Below are positions 24,764 to 32,802 of a DNA stretch of 38,363 nt, piece after piece (positions within the stretch are counted from its first letter, which is position 1; every line of letters begins with the position of its first letter). The translations under genes and the position numbers were made by a program. The notes under the pieces were generated by a model that worked only from the letters and a program-made list of their open reading frames with translations, did no database searches and had not been told where the DNA came from. The stretch is from CAMCYM01 sp964405405 (GTDB lineage Bacteria; Bacteroidota; Bacteroidia; Flavobacteriales_D; Sanyastnellaceae), in NCBI GenBank assembly GCA_964405405.1, contig CAYONT010000016.1, positions 1 to 38,363 on the forward strand, written 5' to 3'.

Positions 24764-24797
24764 GGACCGCAGGCCTCAGCGGACCGCAGGCCTCAGC
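24764..24797. repeat. Tandem 17-bp duplication across a stop codon
   Basis: GGACCGCAGGCCTCAGC occurs twice head to tail (24764-24780 and 24781-24797). The second copy contains the TGA stop of the minus-strand CotH gene (24795-24793). The stretch lies between two convergent genes and is rich in short palindromes (AGGCCT, CGGACCG). It may be a simple replication-slippage duplication. Confidence 0.75.
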
Positions 24798-27700
24798 GGA
24801 TCACCTGCACCGTGCCATCGAACTCCCGGGGCGTCCCTTCGTGCACCGACTGCACCGTCAAGTGGTAGTGGTAAAGACCGTCCGGCACGAAATGTCCCCC
24901 CCCCTGATGCTCACCGATCCACGGTTCGCGCGGATCGTCGCTGGAAAACACCACCTCGCCCCAGCGGTTGAACACCCGCAACTGATACGACCGCGCATCG
25001 AAAGCCTCCCCCAACGGAAGGAAGGCATCGTTCATGCCATCGTTGTTGGGAGAGAAAGCATTGGGGATGTAAAGCGCAAACTCGATGGGCGTGAAATAAG
25101 CCACCAACACATCCGATGTCTCCACATCGAAAGTTACCTGCGCCTCCTTGGGACCCGGGGTCGGATTCGTTTGTTCGCTCTCCCAGTGGTCGAAGACCCA
25201 GTACGGCTGAGGTTGGGCCCAAGCATCCACAGGGCCTACCGGCTCCAAACCGCCGGCCCACTGGTCGGTGACCACGACCTGTCCCCCCTCCAACGAAACC
25301 GAACCCGCTCCCGCTGGAACCACCCGAACCTCCAAGTCCACGTGGCGAATCACCTCAAACAGCGCGGTGATGGTATCGGGTTGGTTCACCAGGATGTTCG
25401 CCTGGGCTGCAAAAGGAGAAGGCGTCACCCCGATGCCCGTGGTCTCCCAGCCCGTGAACACGTGCCATTCATCGATGCCCGCCGCGGTGATCGTGTGGTA
25501 ACCCCCCGACACCAGTTCCGTGGTGGGCAGCCCCGTCAACACTGCCCCATCCAGAGCGATCGTCCCCGCTCCCGCAGGCGAAACCTGGAACGTCACCTGC
25601 TGCGGATCGAGGTTCGCAGCAAAGTGCGCAATCACCGTCACGTCTCCGGTGAAATTGAACGAAAGCACCGGATTCTGAGGGTCCGCAATCACGACATCCC
25701 CCGACACCACCTCCCAGAACAGGAACGGCATGGGCCCGTCGAGCACGGCCTGCAACTGCATGGGCAGGTCCAGGAAGTACGTCCCATCGAACGGCGTGGC
25801 ATTGACACCAACCTCGACACTGTTCACCTCCACCGAACCGATGCCATCGATGAGCAACGTGAAATTCACCGGAACCACATCGTAGCAGCTCTCCATGCCC
25901 GACACCAACGAGGAAGCACAGCGGTCGTCGATGAAGTTGTGGATTTGCTGAACGTTCGCTTGCCAGGCGGCCAAATTCCCCCCCCAACGCTGGATGTGCC
26001 GGGGCATTTCCGGCTCGATCACTGCAATCATGCTGTCCAAGACCCCGTGCATTGTCTCGCACGTGAACCACGTATTGCTCAAGTCCGCCCACCGGTTGAT
26101 GTACGTTGCCCAAAAAGTCTCGTTCTCCAGCAGCGCATTCAGCACCGGAACATGGCCCTGTCCACCCGGATCGCCCAGTGCTTCCGGATTGCATGGATCC
26201 GCCCCGGCTCCCGTGTTGGGGATGCCGGTGTAGTTCGCCCCATGGCCGAAGGTGTTGTCCATGTCCCAGAGGGCATAACGCCAGCGCTTCGCATCCCCAT
26301 CCGGGTGCCGTCCCCGCCACCAAGCCGTGTTCCAATTGAGCCAGTCCGCACACACCACATAGGAATTGAGCACGAAGTAGTCGATCAGACTCATCTCATT
26401 GAGTACGCTGACCACGTAGTCGTAGTTCGCCGCATTCGTCATATCCTGGCCCGTGACGAAGTTCACGAGGTTGTTCCACTCGGCCGCGCTTCCATACTCC
26501 ACCCACGTCCCTCCCCAAGTCTTGATAAAATCCACGAAATGACGGGGCTGGTCGTAGTACTCGTCCGTGAAATCCAAATCATCCACCTTCTCCCGGTACT
26601 CATAAACGCCCCAGTACGCCCCGTTCAGGTACACCACACAGCTCTCATTCGTGCGTTCATCCAAGTGGAGGTCCGCCAGGTGGCTCAAGGTCTGCACGTA
26701 CGCATCGCGGATGTGACCGCCCCCCGATGAAGGGTAGTTGTCGTTGGCGGCCGCCTTGAAAATCAGACGCTGGTATGCCTGACGATCCTTGACGTGAAAC
26801 AGGGGTGCCGCGAGCGCTGCGGTGTAGCCCATTTGGTCTCGGGTCACATAATCAAAACCCTTCTGGGGATAGGCATTGGAGTCGTTTCCATGCTCGTTTG
26901 AGTCGCCCGTGGCCTCGCACCAAAAAGTGCCGTCCGGGTAGAAGAATTCAATGTGGGCGGGCTCGTCGTTTGCGCCGCCCCAGCCGCCCGGCCAAGCTCC
27001 ATCCTCCTGCCCGTTTCCGGAAACGGAGACCAGCACGATGCTGTGTTGGTCCGCACCGATGAAATACGTGTTCGTTTCGATGAAACCCGGTGCCATGACG
27101 CCCGTGGGGTCGAAGCAGGCTGCTCGCACCACGGTGGTGGCTGCGATGTTCAACGGACCGGCGTAGAGGGGGCTGGTCGCAGTGGGGGCGTAGCCGTTGA
27201 GGGTGTAACGAATTTGATAGCCAGCAGGTGCCGACCACGCCAGCGACACCGCGGCGGGGTAGTGCCCTGCTTGCACACTGGCGACTGGGGTTGGGGCATA
27301 ACCTGCGTACATCGACCCGCCATTCGCAGCGGCTGGCGTGGGGTTCGTGCAAACCTGCCACGTCCCGGCGCCATTCACACTGCGCGCCCAGCTGTGGTTT
27401 GCCTGGTTGGGCGTCCAGTCCTGACCGAAGGTGTAGGACTCCAACACCACCCCTGCGGGGTTGGAGAAAACGATGGATTCGCCGAGGGTTTGGACTACGC
27501 GAAAATTCGTTTGCAAATTCCCGCCCAGGAAGAGATTCCCCGGCACCTCCCCTTCGCTCGAGCAGATCACGTTGCGGTAACCTCCCGCCGGAACAGAAAC
27601 GCCCGTCGGAATCTCAAATTTCGTGGGATTCGAAGGGTCATCGGACAGGAAATACCCCGTCAAATCGACCGCAGCACCGGTGGGGTTGTAGAATTCAATG

Positions 27701-27864
27701 AACGGTTCGTTCCCACCGCCCACGTTGAGTGAGTAGTTGGCCGCAGAAAACTCGTTGATGACGACTTGACCGCTGGCATGGGACATGACACTTGCGGCGA
27801 GCAATACGCCAAGGAAGCGCCGCATGCCACGGCGGGAAACTGCGAGGGTAACCATGTGTATCAT
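24793..27864 (-). CDS. Secreted CotH-kinase-domain protein with lamin-tail domain and T9SS type B signal
   Basis: 1023 residues. The first ATG (27864) forms an ATGA overlap with the stop of the upstream lysyl oxidase gene, which supports it over ATGs at 27855 and 27825. Order: signal peptide (to HASGQ); lamin-tail domain (about 34-150, VVINEFSAANYS); chitobiase/FN3-associated domain (about 200-265, YQIRYTLNGYAPT); CotH kinase domain (about 270-660) with YLNGAYWGVYEYREK, FIKTWGG and WDMDNTFG (Asp534, Asp536 as candidate metal/catalytic acids); InlB/SpaA-like beta repeats (HVFTGWETTG, WVFDHWESEQ); and a type B sorting domain (PNAFSPNNDGMNDAF, LRVFNRWGEVVF). CotH proteins of spore coats are atypical protein kinases. 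Here the kinase would act at the cell surface, and its target is unknown. Confidence 0.93.
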   Translation of the reverse strand: MIHMVTLAVSRRGMRRFLGVLLAASVMSHASGQVVINEFSAANYSLNVGGGNEPFIEFYNPTGAAVDLTGYFLSDDPSNPTKFEIPTGVSVPAGGYRNVICSSEGEVPGNLFLGGNLQTNFRVVQTLGESIVFSNPAGVVLESYTFGQDWTPNQANHSWARSVNGAGTWQVCTNPTPAAANGGSMYAGYAPTPVASVQAGHYPAAVSLAWSAPAGYQIRYTLNGYAPTATSPLYAGPLNIAATTVVRAACFDPTGVMAPGFIETNTYFIGADQHSIVLVSVSGNGQEDGAWPGGWGGANDEPAHIEFFYPDGTFWCEATGDSNEHGNDSNAYPQKGFDYVTRDQMGYTAALAAPLFHVKDRQAYQRLIFKAAANDNYPSSGGGHIRDAYVQTLSHLADLHLDERTNESCVVYLNGAYWGVYEYREKVDDLDFTDEYYDQPRHFVDFIKTWGGTWVEYGSAAEWNNLVNFVTGQDMTNAANYDYVVSVLNEMSLIDYFVLNSYVVCADWLNWNTAWWRGRHPDGDAKRWRYALWDMDNTFGHGANYTGIPNTGAGADPCNPEALGDPGGQGHVPVLNALLENETFWATYINRWADLSNTWFTCETMHGVLDSMIAVIEPEMPRHIQRWGGNLAAWQANVQQIHNFIDDRCASSLVSGMESCYDVVPVNFTLLIDGIGSVEVNSVEVGVNATPFDGTYFLDLPMQLQAVLDGPMPFLFWEVVSGDVVIADPQNPVLSFNFTGDVTVIAHFAANLDPQQVTFQVSPAGAGTIALDGAVLTGLPTTELVSGGYHTITAAGIDEWHVFTGWETTGIGVTPSPFAAQANILVNQPDTITALFEVIRHVDLEVRVVPAGAGSVSLEGGQVVVTDQWAGGLEPVGPVDAWAQPQPYWVFDHWESEQTNPTPGPKEAQVTFDVETSDVLVAYFTPIEFALYIPNAFSPNNDGMNDAFLPLGEAFDARSYQLRVFNRWGEVVFSSDDPREPWIGEHQGGGHFVPDGLYHYHLTVQSVHEGTPREFDGTVQVIR

Positions 27865-30260
27865 TGAATGCTGATGCGGCCACTGGCTTGTCCCGAAGCC
27901 CCAGTCAAGCGATACAGGTAGGTTCCCGCAGACAAACCCTCCCGAACGATTTCAAACTGTGAACCCGAGCCAGATTGTTGCTGCACCACCCGGCCTTGCG
28001 CATCGAGCAGGGTGAGCTCAAACCGTGCTTGGGTCGGGTTGGGGAACCGGAGCAATGCCCGATCGGTCATGGGATTGGGGTGCAACATGGCGTCGAGCGT
28101 ACTCACTTCTGAGACCCCGTTGACCACCAAGCAACCGTTTTCAATCCAATGCACCGTGTTGTGGTAGCTGTCGTTGACCACATCCACCACCTCGGCGATG
28201 CACAATTCCTCCCCCAGCGAACTCCAGTATACCCGAACCAATGGAACCCAAACGTAGTTCTTGATGAAGCTGTGGTTGTCATAAGAGAGACCGATCAACC
28301 GCGATCCGCCTGGGGCAAATGATGGCGTGATGGGGTAGCCGATGGGGTCTGCCAAACTCACAGCAGATTGGATGCCCACGCCACTGAAAACCAGCTCATA
28401 CCCGATGATGCGGTTGTCTGGGTTGATGACATAAACGTCGAAGTAACCCTGCTCCCAGTTGACTTGGCCGATGCTGAAGCCCACGGAATCAAAGGGATTG
28501 ATGATTTCCACCACCGGGAACGTGCACTTGTCATGCACCCCGGAACTGTCTGGATGTTGGTGGGCGATGTTCCACGACTGGCACCGGGCCATGAGCGCCG
28601 CTTCTGTCACCGTGATGTTTCCGTCCTGGTCGATGTCCGTGCAGGGCAATGCCTGGATGTCGTTGCCGAGGATATGCTCCACGTAAGAGACCGCGTCGGA
28701 ATAGGTTTGGTCTCCATCAGCATCCAAATCGCCTACCAACGCGGAACCGTTGCAATCCCCGTTGCAATCCGTTTGGGCCAAACCGAACGGTTCACCCGCA
28801 CAGTCCACATACTGGGCACAATCCTCCAGCACCTCTACCTCCAAGGCCCCACCGCTGCGGTCCAAATGGATGCAGACCACCGCCCAGTTGTTGTCGTAGG
28901 TCACCTCGTACCGTCCCAAAGCATCCGGACTGTGGTCCCAGTTTACGCGCACCACGAGTTGGTAATCGCCATCAGCGATGTTGGTGACATCGATCCACTG
29001 GCAACTCAAGCCCGAGCTGTAGATGTCCCCGCAATGCGCGGAGATGCCTTGGTTGGAGCAGCCGTACTGGGCCGTGCCTCCGTCGCTGCATTCCAAGTCC
29101 ATCACACAGAACCCGTTTTTGAACCCAATGGGCAGGGCGGTGCCATCCATTTCGAACAGCACGTACTCCGCGTACCCCTTGTAGTGCCAGTGGTTGTGGC
29201 AGCTCCCCCACTCAAACTGGTCCACCGAGGCATTTTGCTGCCCAATGTAGTAATCGATTTCACCGACGTTTTTGATGTGCGTGGTGAATCGAATCAACTC
29301 CCGCTGGCCAAACCCATTGAGACACCCCTCGTCGATGTAACAATCCGTCTCCCCCACATTCAAGGTCGCGGCATACAGACTGTTCTCAATGGCGCTCTGC
29401 ACAACGATCAAATCGGGGCCGGTGCAGTTGGGGTCCCCTGGGTACACACAGTTGCCGCTGTCCTGCTCCGCCAGTGGACTGTAGTTGCAGGCAGCCGGAT
29501 CCATGCAACCGGTGGGCGGGCCCACGTAGGCAAAATCCCAATCAAAACCCCCGCAGGTGCCCGCCATGTTCGCAAACCGAATCCAGTATTCCACACCGCC
29601 CTCCAACAACACGGTCAACGTGGCTTCTTGCCCGCAACCGCCCTCGAAATCGTCGTAATAGATGGAGCCTTCGTTGGTGTCATCGAAGTTGCCCATGTTG
29701 CAGTAGTCATAAATCCAAAGCCGGGTGTCACAACCCGACCCACAGGAGCTGAACAAGTACATTCCGTTCGCAGGAGGCGTGAAGCGGTACCACAGGTTGT
29801 TCGTTTCCTGGACCACGGTCCCATAGTCTGCGGGCGTGATCACGAAACCATCCTGACAATTCGCTCCGGGAGGACACAGGAAATTGACCGTAGAACCGAA
29901 GCCATAATTGTTCCCTTGGGCAATGAGGCTGCCATTCACATAAATCCAGTAGCCGCCAGGCGAGAAAATGCCATCGCCGTAGGAATCGTTGATGTCGAAG
30001 GTCAAACACGGTTCCAAAATGTCTCCATCGAAGCAGACCAATGTTTCCGCCAGGACGCCATTGGTTCCGCCGGCACCGCTCGCGAGCGTCTGGCCTCCAT
30101 GGGTCAAGGTCCAACTGATCTCCTGCGGCCAGGCGTCCGGCTGCACCGCCACCACAATTTCCACATCCCCAGCGGGACACTGGGCTTGGGTGGGCATCCA
30201 AACCCCACCGAGCAGCAGGCAAATCCCAGCCACCAAAACGCGTTGTATAGGTTGAATCAT
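27861..30260 (-). CDS. Secreted lysyl oxidase-domain protein with dockerin-like repeats and T9SS type A signal
   Basis: 799 residues from the ATG at 30260 (signal peptide MIQPIQRVLVAGICLLLGG to TQAQ); upstream in-frame starts give only an antisense-like leader. Order: an N-terminal beta module with DSYGDG, a PPC-like module (about 120-250), GCMDPAACNY, a lysyl oxidase domain (about 281-468), two dockerin/EF-hand-like loops (DLDADGDQTYSD and DIDQDGNITVTE, about 505-575), and a type A sorting domain (LHPNPMTDRALLRF to the end). In the oxidase domain the copper motif HNHWH has His355, His357 and His359. Lys381 (GFKNGFC) and Tyr414 (DIYSSGLSCQWIDVTN) align with human LOX Lys320 and Tyr355, which form the lysine tyrosylquinone cofactor. 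A copper-amine-oxidase activity on surface proteins is therefore plausible. It is first in a coupled pair with the CotH protein. Confidence 0.93.
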   Translation of the reverse strand: MIQPIQRVLVAGICLLLGGVWMPTQAQCPAGDVEIVVAVQPDAWPQEISWTLTHGGQTLASGAGGTNGVLAETLVCFDGDILEPCLTFDINDSYGDGIFSPGGYWIYVNGSLIAQGNNYGFGSTVNFLCPPGANCQDGFVITPADYGTVVQETNNLWYRFTPPANGMYLFSSCGSGCDTRLWIYDYCNMGNFDDTNEGSIYYDDFEGGCGQEATLTVLLEGGVEYWIRFANMAGTCGGFDWDFAYVGPPTGCMDPAACNYSPLAEQDSGNCVYPGDPNCTGPDLIVVQSAIENSLYAATLNVGETDCYIDEGCLNGFGQRELIRFTTHIKNVGEIDYYIGQQNASVDQFEWGSCHNHWHYKGYAEYVLFEMDGTALPIGFKNGFCVMDLECSDGGTAQYGCSNQGISAHCGDIYSSGLSCQWIDVTNIADGDYQLVVRVNWDHSPDALGRYEVTYDNNWAVVCIHLDRSGGALEVEVLEDCAQYVDCAGEPFGLAQTDCNGDCNGSALVGDLDADGDQTYSDAVSYVEHILGNDIQALPCTDIDQDGNITVTEAALMARCQSWNIAHQHPDSSGVHDKCTFPVVEIINPFDSVGFSIGQVNWEQGYFDVYVINPDNRIIGYELVFSGVGIQSAVSLADPIGYPITPSFAPGGSRLIGLSYDNHSFIKNYVWVPLVRVYWSSLGEELCIAEVVDVVNDSYHNTVHWIENGCLVVNGVSEVSTLDAMLHPNPMTDRALLRFPNPTQARFELTLLDAQGRVVQQQSGSGSQFEIVREGLSAGTYLYRLTGASGQASGRISIQ

Positions 30261-30289
30261 GACTCCGTTTGGTTCAATTTCAGGCGTCC

Positions 30290-30319
30290 GCAAGATAAGC
30301 GTTCCCGGCTGAACGCAAC
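30290..30319 (-). promoter_or_regulatory. Putative promoter of the lysyl oxidase/CotH operon
   Basis: On the minus strand GTTG (30319-30316), 18 bases, then TATCTTGC (30297-30290), a near match to TAnnTTTG. This leaves about 30 bases to the ATG at 30260. The 132-bp gap to the divergent histidine-rich gene holds promoters for both directions. Confidence 0.5.
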
Positions 30320-30356
30320 TTCGGTTGTTGACAGGACGCTCCCTAGAGTACTTGGG

Positions 30357-30388
30357 TTGCATGCGGCTGGCTTCCCGCCTTACTTTTG
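30357..30388 (+). promoter_or_regulatory. Putative promoter of the histidine-rich small protein gene
   Basis: TTG (30357-30359), 21 bases, then TACTTTTG (30381-30388), a full match to the Bacteroidota TAnnTTTG -7 consensus. The ATG follows after only 4 bases, so the mRNA should be leaderless or nearly so. Confidence 0.6.
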
Positions 30389-30392
30389 GGGC

Positions 30393-30560
30393 ATGGCACA
30401 CGACGCACCCCACCACGACGCCCACGACCACGGACACGATCACGGCCATGGGCACCACCACAGCCACGAGCCCGAGCAGAACGAGATCGCTGGGCCGGTT
30501 GTTTTGGCCTTGATGTTGCTCACCTTGGTGGTGGTGACCATCGGCTTCCTGGCGGCCTGA
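30393..30560 (+). CDS. Histidine-rich 55-residue tail-anchored small protein
   Basis: Starts at ATG 30393, directly after a TACTTTTG box. Residues 1-25 contain 12 histidines interspersed with Asp and Gly (HDHGHDHGHGHHHSH core), followed by an acidic spacer (EPEQNE) and one hydrophobic helix (about 33-55, GPVVLALMLLTLVVVTIGFLAA in part) that reaches the C-terminus. There is no signal peptide, so it is probably a tail-anchored inner-membrane protein, and which side the histidines face is not clear. Such a segment should bind Cu, Ni, Zn or Co. It is divergent from the copper-dependent lysyl oxidase gene, which makes copper handling an attractive guess. No family is recognised. Confidence 0.75.
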   Translation: MAHDAPHHDAHDHGHDHGHGHHHSHEPEQNEIAGPVVLALMLLTLVVVTIGFLAA

Positions 30561-30595
30561 GGTCAGCCAGCCTGCCCCGGATCCTTGCGCCCCGC

Positions 30596-32737
30596 TCAGT
30601 ACACGAGGGTCATCTCATCGACGAGATGGCCTGCCCCGGCATACACATCCATCACCCAAAGTACATACCGGACGTCGACCATGATGTTCCGGCAGCGGGA
30701 ACCGTCGAAGAGCACGTCGGACATGGTACTCTCCCAGCTGCGATCGAAGTTGATGCCGATCAGGTGGCCGTCCCCGTTGAGCGCGGGTGATCCGGAGTTG
30801 CCGCCGGTGGTGTGGTTGGAGCCAGTGAAGCAGACCGGGAGTTCCCCGTCGGGTCGGGCGTAGCGGCCGTACCGACGTTCGCGCAGGAGTTGCAGCAGGT
30901 CGGCAGGCAGGTCGAAGTCCACATCCCCCGGAACGTACTTCTGCAGAATGCCCTGCGCCGTGGTGAACGGCTCGTATCGCATGCCGTCGTTGGGAGATGA
31001 CCCCTCCACCTTGCCGTACGTCAGGCGCAGGGTGCTGTTCGCATCGGGGAAGAAGGCCCGTTCTGGGAAGAGAGCCCGCAACCCCTGGGTGTACAGAGCC
31101 TGCTGCGCCTCGAGTTGGGGGCGCAAGGCGCTCCAGCGTGGTGCCACCTGGGTCTGGTAGGTCTGCAGAACCGAATTCGCCAGCTGCACCAGCGGATCGC
31201 GTCCCAACTGCGCCACCGACTTTTTCGAACCCGAGCCCACGCGCTCCGCGAGGTCGGCCAAGTGGTACAGCGCGCTTTTCCGGTACGTTTGGCCTACCCA
31301 AACCCCCACATCCTCGGGACGTTCTGACAAGGCCTCAGGCAGGAAGGACGGGGGTACGTGCTGAACATACAACGGTGTCAACGAAGCCAGCAACGCCGCC
31401 TCCACCTCGGGATCCAACGACTGTGCCAGCGCGGCGATCTCCGCTTGCAAGTCCATGCGCTTCTTCGCCAATTCTCCCGACGCCTCCCAAGCATCCCAGC
31501 GGTCGATGAGATTCTGCAGCGAACCCGCCAGCGGGAACAACTCCGAGCCGTAGTAGTAGTACTCGATGAACAACGCGCGGGCCTCGAGATACGGGAACAA
31601 CTCCCGGTTGATTCGGTTCATCTCCTCCACCACGGGGGCGTAGGTCCTCGACCCCGACGCTGCCGCACGCCGCAAGTACTCCGCCTCCAGAGCGCGCTTC
31701 TGCTCCACCGCGCCCAGTTGCTTCAACCCCTGGGATTGACCGATCCACTTTTTCCAAGCGTTGGCGATGCTGCTCTGCCGGTCCGCGTAGGCAATGCGGA
31801 GCTGGGGACTGCGCGCCCGGGCCGCGTTGATGACCCCGAGCGACGCGTCCCGCATGGCGATGCGCGCCGGGTTGAGCTCGTCCAGCAAGTGGGCCACCGC
31901 ATCCGCCGTCAGATACTGTTCCGTCACCCCCGGGAACCCGAAGACCATGGTAAAATCCCCCTCCTGCACCCCGCGCAGACTCACAGGCAGGTGGTGCCGG
32001 GGCGTGTACGGGACATTGTTTTCCACATCGATGGACGCCGGTTCATTGGCCGCATTCGCATAGATGCGGAAGACCGCGAAGTCGCCGGTGTGACGAGGCC
32101 AAACCCAGTTGTCAACATCCCCGCCGAACTTTCCGATGGCCGAGGGCGGCGCACCCACCAGCCGAACATCACGAAAGGTCCGGGTCGTGATGAGGTAGTA
32201 CGAATTGCCGAAGTCGAAAGCCACCACCTTGCCCTCCAGGACCGTGCCTTCGGTGAACTCCTTCACCAACTGCGCCTTCATCGCCTCCCGCTCCGCCTCA
32301 GGTGTGGCCCGCATCCGCTCCGTCACATCCTCGATGCGGTCGATGAACGTGGCCGTCAACCCAGGATTCGTCAACTCCTCGGCGCGCGTTCGGGCCCAAA
32401 ACCCGTCGCGCAACAGGTCCCGCTCCACCGAACTGTGGGCCGCGATTTGGCCGAAGCCGCAGTGGTGGTTCGTGAACAGCAGCCCGGTGGCGCTCACCAT
32501 CTCCGCGGTGCATCCCCCACCGAAGTGGACGATGGCGTCCTTCAAACTGCCCCGGTTGATGTCGTAGATGTCCTGCGCAGACAAGTGGAGTCCGGAGGCT
32601 TGCATGTCGGCTTCCACGGCCTGGAGCAAGGTGGGAATCCACATGCCTTCCTTGGCTGACAACCAATGGGTTGCTGTAAGCCAAATCGCAACCAGAATGC
32701 CCCGGGCTGGCCGGCGGAGGATGTCGGAACGGTTCAT
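30596..32737 (-). CDS. S46-family dipeptidyl-peptidase, DPP11-like
   Basis: 713 residues from ATG 32737, the usual S46 length; longer upstream starts run into the divergent gene. Signal peptide to about residue 28. The chymotrypsin-fold triad is visible: His in FTNHHCGFG (91/92), Asp in FGGDVDNWVWPRHTGDF, and Ser648 in TTGGNSGSPALN. The residue 18 positions after the catalytic Ser is Arg666 (INFDRSWES). This corresponds to Arg673 of Porphyromonas DPP11, which favours Asp/Glu at P1, whereas DPP7 has Gly there. The enzyme removes dipeptides from peptides in the periplasm to supply amino acids. TATCTTCG (32767-32760, minus) may be its -7 box. Confidence 0.95.
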   Translation of the reverse strand: MNRSDILRRPARGILVAIWLTATHWLSAKEGMWIPTLLQAVEADMQASGLHLSAQDIYDINRGSLKDAIVHFGGGCTAEMVSATGLLFTNHHCGFGQIAAHSSVERDLLRDGFWARTRAEELTNPGLTATFIDRIEDVTERMRATPEAEREAMKAQLVKEFTEGTVLEGKVVAFDFGNSYYLITTRTFRDVRLVGAPPSAIGKFGGDVDNWVWPRHTGDFAVFRIYANAANEPASIDVENNVPYTPRHHLPVSLRGVQEGDFTMVFGFPGVTEQYLTADAVAHLLDELNPARIAMRDASLGVINAARARSPQLRIAYADRQSSIANAWKKWIGQSQGLKQLGAVEQKRALEAEYLRRAAASGSRTYAPVVEEMNRINRELFPYLEARALFIEYYYYGSELFPLAGSLQNLIDRWDAWEASGELAKKRMDLQAEIAALAQSLDPEVEAALLASLTPLYVQHVPPSFLPEALSERPEDVGVWVGQTYRKSALYHLADLAERVGSGSKKSVAQLGRDPLVQLANSVLQTYQTQVAPRWSALRPQLEAQQALYTQGLRALFPERAFFPDANSTLRLTYGKVEGSSPNDGMRYEPFTTAQGILQKYVPGDVDFDLPADLLQLLRERRYGRYARPDGELPVCFTGSNHTTGGNSGSPALNGDGHLIGINFDRSWESTMSDVLFDGSRCRNIMVDVRYVLWVMDVYAGAGHLVDEMTLVY

Positions 32738-32790
32738 GTGCAGTCGTTTCGGTAGGCTGCGAAGATACCGACAGGCCGCTCCCCGGGGTG

Positions 32791-32798
32791 TACCTTTG
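32791..32798 (+). promoter_or_regulatory. TACCTTTG -7 box immediately before the threonine aldolase gene
   Basis: A perfect TAnnTTTG box ends 4 bases before the ATG at 32803, the same arrangement (TACNTTTGGGGCATG-like) as at the histidine-rich gene. No clear -33 element is seen at the expected distance, so support is moderate. Confidence 0.45.
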
Positions 32799-32802
32799 GG
32801 GC

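Noticed and set aside
24841..26730. 629-codon plus-strand open frame inside the CotH gene
   Set aside because: Antisense of the type B sorting and CotH domains; histidine/arginine-rich composition is typical of reversed frames.
28368..30392. Very long plus-strand open frame antisense to the lysyl oxidase gene and continuous with the histidine-rich protein
   Set aside because: Composition is that of a reversed GC-rich gene and no domain is visible; only the last 55 codons from 30393, outside the antisense region and with their own promoter, look real.
30261..30467. N-terminal extension of the lysyl oxidase protein (valine-rich leader)
   Set aside because: It is the antisense of the histidine-rich gene, contains the operon promoter, and precedes a perfect signal peptide starting at the 30260 ATG.
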